Positions 7,702 to 13,119 of a stretch of DNA of 13,119 nt are shown here, piece after piece; the stretch's first letter is position 1, and each line of letters begins with the position of its first letter. A program made the position numbers and the translations under genes. Source of the stretch: DATLHO01 sp035539855 (GTDB lineage: Bacteria > Bacteroidota > Ignavibacteria > OLB7); contig DATLHO010000143.1 in assembly GCA_035539855.1 (NCBI GenBank), positions 1 to 13,119 of the forward strand, given 5' to 3'. The notes under the pieces are model-generated. The model did no database searches. It was given only the letters and a program-made list of their open reading frames with translations, and was not told the DNA's origin.

Positions 7702-7764
7702 TGACATCTAACATCTGACATCTAACATCCAACATCTGACATCCAACATCTGACATCGAACACC
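7702..7764. repeat. ACATC heptanucleotide tandem array upstream of priA
   Basis: Nine 7-mers follow without a break: tgacatc, taacatc, tgacatc, taacatc, caacatc, tgacatc, caacatc, tgacatc, and a degenerate gaacacc. The consensus is (t/c)(a/g)acatc. Positions 1 and 2 vary and the acatc core is invariant in the first eight units. The array ends one base before the TTG start of priA, so it occupies the place where a ribosome-binding site and promoter would be expected. Heptanucleotide short tandem repeats (STRR) are known from cyanobacteria and other bacteria; no function is established for this type. Confidence 0.93.
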
Positions 7765-7765
7765 C

Positions 7766-10300
7766 TTGCCAACCTACGCCCTCATCGCCCTCCCCATCCC
7801 CGTCTTCACCCTGTTCACCTACGCCGTCCCGACACGCTTCGGCGGCATGGTGCACCGGGGGATTCGCGTGACGGTGCCGTTCGGCAAGCGCACGCTCACG
7901 GGAGTGGTCGTCGATGAGGCGGACCACACGGATGTCGCGGAGGTGCGCGAGCTCATCGACGTGCTCGACGCGCAGCCGTTGTTCAGCGAGGAGATCTTGC
8001 GATTCGCGGAGTGGATGTCGGAGTATTACGTGTCGCCGATGGGCGAGACGCTGCGCACGATGCTGCCGTACGGGACGACGCCGGAGAGCACGCAGCGCAT
8101 CTCGATCGCGGCGATCGATGTCGACGCGATCGTGCCGGAGCTCCGGCGGACGGCGCCGCGGCAGGCCGCGGTGCTGCTGGCGCTCAGCGATCATCCGAAC
8201 GGCGTGACGATACCGTTCCTGCAGCGCAAGGTCGGCGCCGACAACCTCCATTCGCAGCTCGCCGCGCTCGAGTCCAAGGGGTACATCGAGCGGACGATCG
8301 AGATGGAGAAGGCCTCGCGTCCCAAGCGCGTGCGCGGCGCGCGCGTCGCCAGCGCGCTGCTCGGCGACGAGCCGGCGCTGCACCGGCTCTTCGACGAGCT
8401 CGACCGCGCCGCGCCGAAGCAGGCGCTCGTCATGTCGCAGCTCTTCGCCGAATCCGAGCGCAGCCCCGGCGTGTTCCATCCGGTCGCCGAGATCCTCGAG
8501 CGCGCGAAGACGTCGGACTCGGTGATCAAGGCGCTGCTCGACAGGGGAGCGATCGAGCTGGAGATGATCGACGTCTCGCGCGAGGAGGTGCTCAGCGGCG
8601 GCGATGAGGGACTCGAGGACGACAACTACGAGAGCACGCTCGGCGACCAGGTGCGCGACTTCGTGCTCAACGACGATCAGCGCCGCGCCGTCGAGACGAT
8701 CTCGGCGCAGGTCGCCTCCCGCGAGTTCAAGACGTTCCTGCTGCACGGCGTCACCGGCTCGGGCAAGACCCAGGTCTACATCGAGAGCATTCGCGCGGCG
8801 ATCGCCGGCGGCCGCACGGCGATCATGCTCGTGCCGGAGATCGGCCTGACGCTGCAGCTCGTCGAGCGCTTTCGCGAGGCGTTCGGCGATCGCATCGCGG
8901 TGCTCCACAGCAGGCTTTCCGACGGAGAGCGATTTGACGCGTGGCGGCGCGTCGCGGCCGGCGGCTGCGACGTCGTCATCGGCGCGCGCTCGGCGCTGTT
9001 CGCGCCGCTGCGCAACGTCGGCATCATCGTCATCGACGAGGAGCATGAGGCCAGCTACAAGCAGTACGACCAGCAGCCCCGCTATCACGCGCGCGACGCC
9101 GCGGTCGTCCGCGCGCAGATCGAGGGCGCGGTCGCCGTGCTCGGATCGGCGACGCCCTCGATCGAGTCGTACCACAACGCGGAGCGCGGCAAGTACCAGT
9201 TGCTCGAGCTGCCCGTGCGCGTCGACAACGCGCGCGAGCCGGTGATCGTCATCGTCGACACGCTGACCGCGCGCCGCCAGCGCCTGATGCGCGGCTCGCT
9301 GTCGGTGCGCATGCTCAACGACGTTCGCGCGCGGCTCGACAAGGGCGAGGGAGTCATCCTCTTCCAGAACCGGCGCGGCTTCGCCACGCGGCTCGAGTGC
9401 GGCACGTGCTCGCACTCGCCGATGTGCCCGAGCTGCGCGGTGACACTGACGTTCCACAAGCATCGACACGAGCTGCGCTGCCATTACTGCGGATACTGTC
9501 GCAAGGCCGAGACGCAATGCGTCGTCTGCGGCAGTCTCGATCTGCGCCAGCCCGGCGTCGGCACGCAGCGCGTCGAGGAGGAGCTCGCCGAGCATCTGCC
9601 GGGCGCGCGCATCGTCCGGATGGACCAGGACACGACCTCGCGCAAGGGAGCGCACCGCAAGATCCTCTCGCGCTTCGCCAACGGCGAAGTCGACATTTTG
9701 CTGGGCACGCAGATGGTGGCGAAGGGACTCGACTTCTCGCGCGTCTCGCTGGTCGGGGTGGTTTCGGCCGACACGCAGTTGCTGCTGCCGGACTTCCGCG
9801 CGAGCGAGCGGACGTTCCAGCTCCTGACGCAGGTGGCAGGGCGCGCGGGGCGGCGCAGCGAGGTGCAGGGTGAGGTCGTCATCCAGACGGCGCATCCGGA
9901 GCATCCCGCGGTGATGGCGGCGTTCGCGAAGAACTACCGGCAGATGTACGACGACGAGGTCCGCACGCGGCGGCAGCTCAACTACCCGCCGTTCTCTCGC
10001 TTCATCGTCATCGAATTTCGTTCGGCCGATCAGAAGGACGCCGAGCAGGCCGCGCGGCAGTTCCGCGCGCTCATGCCGGCCTCGGGTCCGGCCTTCGAGA
10101 TCCTCGGTCCCAGCGCCGCGCTCATCTGGAAGCTGCGGAATCTCTATCGCTACCAGATCGTCGTCAAGAACCACAAGGCGCAGGATCCCGGTGGGAAAAT
10201 TTTCGCGCGCTCCTTCGCAAACGCGTACGAAGCGTACCGACAGAAGCACGGCAAGACCACCGTGCAGGTGATCGTCGACGTCGACGCGATGGGGATGTAG
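7766..10300 (+). CDS. priA: Primosomal replication-restart helicase PriA
   Basis: This is an 844-residue superfamily 2 helicase that reloads the replisome at stalled forks. The N-terminus (ALIALPIPVFTLFTYAVP) is the PriA 3'-DNA-binding domain. Walker A GVTGSGKT is at 328-335 and the DEEH box at 424-427, followed by GSATPS. The zinc-binding insert has cysteines at 545, 548, 554, 557, 572, 575, 585 and 588, plus an extra Cys578. Motifs V and VI are GTQMVAKGLDF and QVAGRAGR. The residues needed for helicase and zinc binding are all present. The start is the TTG at 7766, which yields the expected N-terminus. There is no ATG or GTG in a useful position and no Shine-Dalgarno sequence, because a heptamer array fills the upstream DNA. 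The gene stands between truA and a secreted-protein gene. Confidence 0.97.
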   Translation: MPTYALIALPIPVFTLFTYAVPTRFGGMVHRGIRVTVPFGKRTLTGVVVDEADHTDVAEVRELIDVLDAQPLFSEEILRFAEWMSEYYVSPMGETLRTMLPYGTTPESTQRISIAAIDVDAIVPELRRTAPRQAAVLLALSDHPNGVTIPFLQRKVGADNLHSQLAALESKGYIERTIEMEKASRPKRVRGARVASALLGDEPALHRLFDELDRAAPKQALVMSQLFAESERSPGVFHPVAEILERAKTSDSVIKALLDRGAIELEMIDVSREEVLSGGDEGLEDDNYESTLGDQVRDFVLNDDQRRAVETISAQVASREFKTFLLHGVTGSGKTQVYIESIRAAIAGGRTAIMLVPEIGLTLQLVERFREAFGDRIAVLHSRLSDGERFDAWRRVAAGGCDVVIGARSALFAPLRNVGIIVIDEEHEASYKQYDQQPRYHARDAAVVRAQIEGAVAVLGSATPSIESYHNAERGKYQLLELPVRVDNAREPVIVIVDTLTARRQRLMRGSLSVRMLNDVRARLDKGEGVILFQNRRGFATRLECGTCSHSPMCPSCAVTLTFHKHRHELRCHYCGYCRKAETQCVVCGSLDLRQPGVGTQRVEEELAEHLPGARIVRMDQDTTSRKGAHRKILSRFANGEVDILLGTQMVAKGLDFSRVSLVGVVSADTQLLLPDFRASERTFQLLTQVAGRAGRRSEVQGEVVIQTAHPEHPAVMAAFAKNYRQMYDDEVRTRRQLNYPPFSRFIVIEFRSADQKDAEQAARQFRALMPASGPAFEILGPSAALIWKLRNLYRYQIVVKNHKAQDPGGKIFARSFANAYEAYRQKHGKTTVQVIVDVDAMGM

Positions 10301-10368
10301 TCTTCTTACTGTTCCGGCATAGCTGAGCGGGTCCTTTAACGCTGTTATTCAGAAGAGCGAGCTTCGTT

Positions 10369-11721
10369 ATGTCCTACAAGGTATTCGCCGCTCATCGCAG
10401 CACGTCCTTTGGGATCGCGCTTATTCTCACCGTCGCGGCATCATTAGCTTTGCCGTTTGAGCTCCACGCACAGGATGGCTCGTGGCATCTCGTCGCCAAT
10501 CTGAAGAATGCACTGATTAGTGATGTCGAGTGTCGGTCGAACGGCGTGTGCGCAATGGTCAGCAATGTCGTGGCCGAGTCGGTCATCTGGATCAGCACCG
10601 ATGCGGGACGCACCTGGGAGGATGTCTATCGCCGCGACTTCGTTCGGGATACCGCTGCCGTCGGCTTCGCAATGCTGCAGTTTGTCGGTGACAGCACGAT
10701 CATCGTTGGAACGCACAAGGGGAAGATCGCCATCTCGAAAGACCTCGGTCGCACGTTCCAGTACCGAACCGTGACGGACACGGCGTTTACCCGGTGGCTG
10801 CAAATGGACGACAGGGGCCGCGGTACGGTAATTTTCGGCTGGCACCCCTTGTACAGGGTTTTCGCAACTCAGGACACAGGACGTACTTGGAGTCGCGTCC
10901 AGCTCCCTGATTCGATCCGGTTCGCGGATACGATTCGAGCACTGCCGAGCATGCGCGTCGCCGCGACGAGCGCCTCCTGGATTGGATCCGAACGCATCGC
11001 CGTGTTGTTGGCATCCGATCCTGACGACGTCTTACTCACGACGACAGATCTCGGAGCGAGCTGGACGATCAGCCGGGAGGACAATGAAACGATTCCCTGG
11101 ATGAAGTTCGTCGACAGCACGTACGGTTTCCTATACGGCGGGGGAGCGGTGTATGTCGTTCCGGGCGACCGCAAGCCTTCCATGTACCGGACGACGAATG
11201 GAGGGGTAACATGGCAGCGTAGTCTGGTCGGCGCTCGCATCCGGGACATCGCTACCCGTGATGGTCGCAGGATCATTGCTGTCGGAGAGCTCGACAAAGT
11301 GTATACGTCACTCGACTCAGGACAAACCTGGGAACTGGACTCGTTCCCGGTGAGGGGTCCGGTAGTCTCATGGTGCGAACTGGCCGATACCGGTAGAGGG
11401 ATTATCGTCGGCGCATATGGCGACCTGTTCCGCAAGGACGCCATTGGGCTGGTGCGTTCTGCACGTGAGGCGCGTCGCCTCGCCAGTGTATCGCTCGCAG
11501 GCGAATCGATCGTTGTGGTGCACCCGGAGACCGCGCGACGGGTCTCTCTCGCGTTATACGACCTGAATGGTCGCCTCGTCGAAGTCCTTGCGACGACTCG
11601 CTTGAGCTCCATACAATCGGCAGTCGTATTCCAACGCGCCGGCCGCGCGCATCCACACTACCTCGCGGTTGCGATGATCGACGGGAACACGGCATCCGCC
11701 GCCACATTCATACGTCGGTAA
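10369..11721 (+). CDS. Secreted BNR/Asp-box repeat protein with T9SS-like C-terminal sorting domain
   Basis: This 450-residue protein starts with a Sec signal peptide (hydrophobic 14-30, likely cleavage after LHA at residue 34). It then has six Asp-box motifs of the S-x-D-x-G-x-T-W type: STDAGRTW, SKDLGRTF, TQDTGRTW, TTDLGASW, TTNGGVTW and SLDSGQTW. Such motifs mark the blades of a beta-propeller, as in sialidase-like and photosystem-II-assembly-like proteins; no sialidase catalytic set is evident. The C-terminus (about 378-450) contains SLALYDLNGRLVEVL with YDLNGR at 397-402. This resembles type A sorting domains that direct cargo through the type IX secretion system. Base composition is clearly lower in GC than the flanking genes: two 60-base lines counted by hand gave 33 and 31 G+C, against 46 in one line of priA. 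The substrate or binding partner is unknown. Confidence 0.85.
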   Translation: MSYKVFAAHRSTSFGIALILTVAASLALPFELHAQDGSWHLVANLKNALISDVECRSNGVCAMVSNVVAESVIWISTDAGRTWEDVYRRDFVRDTAAVGFAMLQFVGDSTIIVGTHKGKIAISKDLGRTFQYRTVTDTAFTRWLQMDDRGRGTVIFGWHPLYRVFATQDTGRTWSRVQLPDSIRFADTIRALPSMRVAATSASWIGSERIAVLLASDPDDVLLTTTDLGASWTISREDNETIPWMKFVDSTYGFLYGGGAVYVVPGDRKPSMYRTTNGGVTWQRSLVGARIRDIATRDGRRIIAVGELDKVYTSLDSGQTWELDSFPVRGPVVSWCELADTGRGIIVGAYGDLFRKDAIGLVRSAREARRLASVSLAGESIVVVHPETARRVSLALYDLNGRLVEVLATTRLSSIQSAVVFQRAGRAHPHYLAVAMIDGNTASAATFIRR

Positions 11722-11760
11722 CGCCCCTGGGATTATCGCTTCACTCGATCCAATCGCCAC

Positions 11761-12576
11761 ATGAACCGCACCGAGCTTTTCGACTTCTTCTGGCGCAGTC
11801 ACTCGAGCGTCACTCCCGACGCACTGCGCATCCACGACCTGCTGGGCGAGCGAGGCGAAGCGGTCGTCAACGACCATGTCGCGTTCCGCACGTTCGACAT
11901 CGAGCCGATCGGCGTCGAGTCGCTCGCCGAGACGTTTCTGCGGCTGGGATGGAGTCCGAGCGGGGAGTACACGTTTCCCGAGAAGAAGCTGCGCGCCAGA
12001 TCGTACGCGCATTCGGAAGAGGGCGTGCCGCACGTGTTCATCTCGGAACTGATCACGGCAGAATTCAGCGGCGAGCTTCGCCGCATCGTGGGCTCGCTCG
12101 TCGAGCAGGTGGCGGCGGAGCGTCGCGGGAGCGAGTCGTTGCTCGGCGAGCTGCCGAGCTGGGCTCCGGTCTCGTACGAAGACTATCGCCGGCTGCAGGA
12201 GGAGTCGCAGTACGCCGCGTGGCTCGCGGCGTTCGGAATCCGGGTCAATCACTTCACCGTACTCGTGAACGCGCTGACCACGTTCGATTCGCTGCAGGCG
12301 CTCAACGCGTGGCTCATCGCCGAGGGATTCCAGCTCAACGACTCCGGCGGCCTGATCAAGGGCACGCCCGAGCAGCTCCTGGAGCAGTCGTCGACGCGCT
12401 CGAACACGATCGAGTGGGAGTTCGCCGGCGGCGAGCGTCACGTCATTCCGTCGTGCTACTACGAGTTCGCCCGGCGCTACGTCGATCCATCCACCGGCGA
12501 GCTCTATCGCGGGTTCATCGCGAAGAGTGCCGATCGAATCTTCGAATCCACCGACGACGTGCGCGCGGCACGATAG
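11761..12576 (+). CDS. Short DUF1338 protein, HglS-like (2-oxoadipate dioxygenase/decarboxylase family)
   Basis: This 271-residue protein has the DUF1338 pattern: NDHVAFRTF near the N-terminus, RVNHFTVLVN in the middle and PSCYYEFARRY near the C-terminus. In the HglS branch of the family an Fe(II) is held by two His and one Glu, and the enzyme converts 2-oxoadipate to D-2-hydroxyglutarate in lysine breakdown. The matching residues here are His39, His164 and Glu235. Arg43 sits four residues after the first His, as does the substrate-binding Arg of HglS. The protein is much shorter than Pseudomonas HglS (over 450 residues) and belongs to a compact form, so its substrate may differ. It starts 39 nt after the BNR gene with no Shine-Dalgarno sequence, and the next gene follows 17 nt later. 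No other lysine-catabolism gene is nearby. Confidence 0.88.
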   Translation: MNRTELFDFFWRSHSSVTPDALRIHDLLGERGEAVVNDHVAFRTFDIEPIGVESLAETFLRLGWSPSGEYTFPEKKLRARSYAHSEEGVPHVFISELITAEFSGELRRIVGSLVEQVAAERRGSESLLGELPSWAPVSYEDYRRLQEESQYAAWLAAFGIRVNHFTVLVNALTTFDSLQALNAWLIAEGFQLNDSGGLIKGTPEQLLEQSSTRSNTIEWEFAGGERHVIPSCYYEFARRYVDPSTGELYRGFIAKSADRIFESTDDVRAAR

Positions 12577-12593
12577 TCGCACGGCGGGATTGA

Positions 12594-13112
12594 ATGGAGG
12601 TTCTCGTTCTCGTGCTTCGGATCGTGGTGGCGCTTCTCGCGGCGATCTCGATCGCCGGCTTTCTCAGCAGGCACTGGTGGGTCTTCGACCTGCTGAGCCA
12701 CCTGCGGACGCAATACGCTCTCGGCGCCGGCGGGCTCGCCGTCATCGCGCTCATCGCCGGCGATCTCACCGCGGCCGCCGTGGCGGTCATGACGTCGCTC
12801 GGCAATGCCATCCTCGTGCTGCCGCAGTTGCCGGGACGGCATCCCCGGCTCGGCCCCAGGCAGGAGCCGCTGCGCGTGCTCTTCGCGAACGTCCACGAGA
12901 AGAACCACTCGTTCGAGCTCCTGTGCGCGGTCATCGACGCGGCCGACGCCGAGATCATCGTGCTCGCCGAGGTCGATGCCGACGCGATGGCGCAGGTGCG
13001 CCTACGATTGCCGGAGTATCCCTATTTCGCCCAGCCGGCGATCGGCTCGCGGCCGCTCGGCATCGGCCTGTTGAGCCGGCTGGGCGAAATAGGGATACTC
13101 CGGCAATCGTAG
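12594..13112 (+). CDS. Membrane-anchored endonuclease/exonuclease/phosphatase (EEP) family protein, broken at the window end
   Basis: The N-terminus has about three hydrophobic segments (roughly residues 3-23, 41-58 and 60-78). It is followed by the start of an EEP domain: LRVLFANVH with Asn99 and VLAEVDADA with the metal-binding Glu126. EEP enzymes are metal-dependent nucleases or phosphodiesterases; membrane-anchored forms resembling this are common and poorly characterised. The domain is cut short. It normally extends another 150 or more residues with further Asp/His motifs, but the sequence after about 13074 is the reverse complement of 12995-13039. The apparent stop at 13110-13112 lies inside that inverted copy and is probably not the real end. 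The genuine part is about 12594-13080, ending near GIGLLSRL, which is a normal EEP segment. The start ATG lies 17 nt after the DUF1338 stop, suggesting co-transcription. Confidence 0.8.
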   Translation: MEVLVLVLRIVVALLAAISIAGFLSRHWWVFDLLSHLRTQYALGAGGLAVIALIAGDLTAAAVAVMTSLGNAILVLPQLPGRHPRLGPRQEPLRVLFANVHEKNHSFELLCAVIDAADAEIIVLAEVDADAMAQVRLRLPEYPYFAQPAIGSRPLGIGLLSRLGEIGILRQS

Positions 13113-13119
13113 GCGCACC
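12995..13119. repeat. Perfect 45-bp inverted repeat at the window end
   Basis: Positions 12995-13039 and 13075-13119 are exact reverse complements, separated by 35 nt. The right arm runs to the last base of the window. The inner end of each arm is the self-complementary gccggc (13034-13039 and 13075-13080). Because the left arm is ordinary EEP coding sequence and the right arm destroys the frame, this looks like a fold-back chimera or contig-end artefact primed at that palindrome rather than a natural element. Confidence 0.9.

Noticed and set aside
7702..7764. CRISPR array
   Set aside because: The units are 7 bp, contiguous and have no spacers.
7541..10249. A 902-codon open frame on the minus strand opposite priA and the repeats
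   Set aside because: It lies antisense to a certain PriA gene, has Arg/Ala/Glu/Asp/His-rich off-frame composition and matches no family. Its C-terminal part (the repeated C-Q-M-L-D-V unit) is just a translation of the acatc heptamer array.
10301..10368. A tRNA gene, suggested by tagctgagcgg at 10320-10330, which looks like a D-arm
   Set aside because: No T-loop (GTTC-type) sequence, acceptor pairing or anticodon stem can be found at the right distances. A 6-bp tcttct/agaaga match in the same gap is too short and too far apart to count as a terminator.
12995..13119. Natural terminator or mobile-element terminal repeat at the window end
   Set aside because: Both arms are derived from EEP coding sequence, there is no T-run or transposase, and the right arm stops exactly at the last base, which fits an artefact better.
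1..13119. Defence island, prophage or integrative element
   Set aside because: No integrase, transposase, restriction-modification, toxin-antitoxin or phage structural gene was recognised on either strand.

Overview
The window is high-GC bacterial DNA. Ribosome-binding sites are scarce: only one of the nine genes has a clear Shine-Dalgarno sequence. One secreted protein ends in what looks like a type IX secretion (T9SS) sorting domain. Together these suggest a GC-rich member of the Bacteroidota / Chlorobiota / Ignavibacteriota / Kapabacteria group. No rRNA or tRNA is present to confirm this, so the placement is an inference.

Layout. From about 1 to 6650 every gene is on the minus strand. In transcription order these are a two-CBS-domain protein, a GH57 glycoside hydrolase, a large membrane-anchored or exported protein of the DUF3352/DUF2138 type, a DUF1175 (YfaT-like) protein with an added Ig-like region, and a lipoprotein that runs off the window start. 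The last four are close together (64, 20 and 38 nt gaps) and probably form one operon. The DUF1175 plus DUF2138-like pair recalls the yfa locus of E. coli, which encodes an alpha-2-macroglobulin-like protein, so such a gene may lie just outside the window. From 6823 to the end all genes are on the plus strand: truA, priA, a BNR/Asp-box secreted protein with the T9SS-like C-terminus, a short DUF1338 (HglS-like) dioxygenase, and the start of a membrane-anchored endonuclease/exonuclease/phosphatase (EEP) protein.

Non-coding structure. The truA-priA gap holds two arrays of 7-bp tandem repeats. The second runs up to one base before the TTG start of priA. A 12-bp perfect stem-loop lies between the CBS and GH57 genes. 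The window ends in a perfect 45-bp inverted repeat that breaks the EEP gene. A palindromic GCCGGC at the junction suggests a fold-back chimera at a contig end rather than biology.

The genes are a mix of housekeeping functions (TruA, PriA), cell-envelope functions (the minus-strand operon and the T9SS cargo) and single metabolic genes. I see no defence system, CRISPR array, integrase or transposase. The least-described part is the GH57 / DUF2138-like / DUF1175 / lipoprotein operon.
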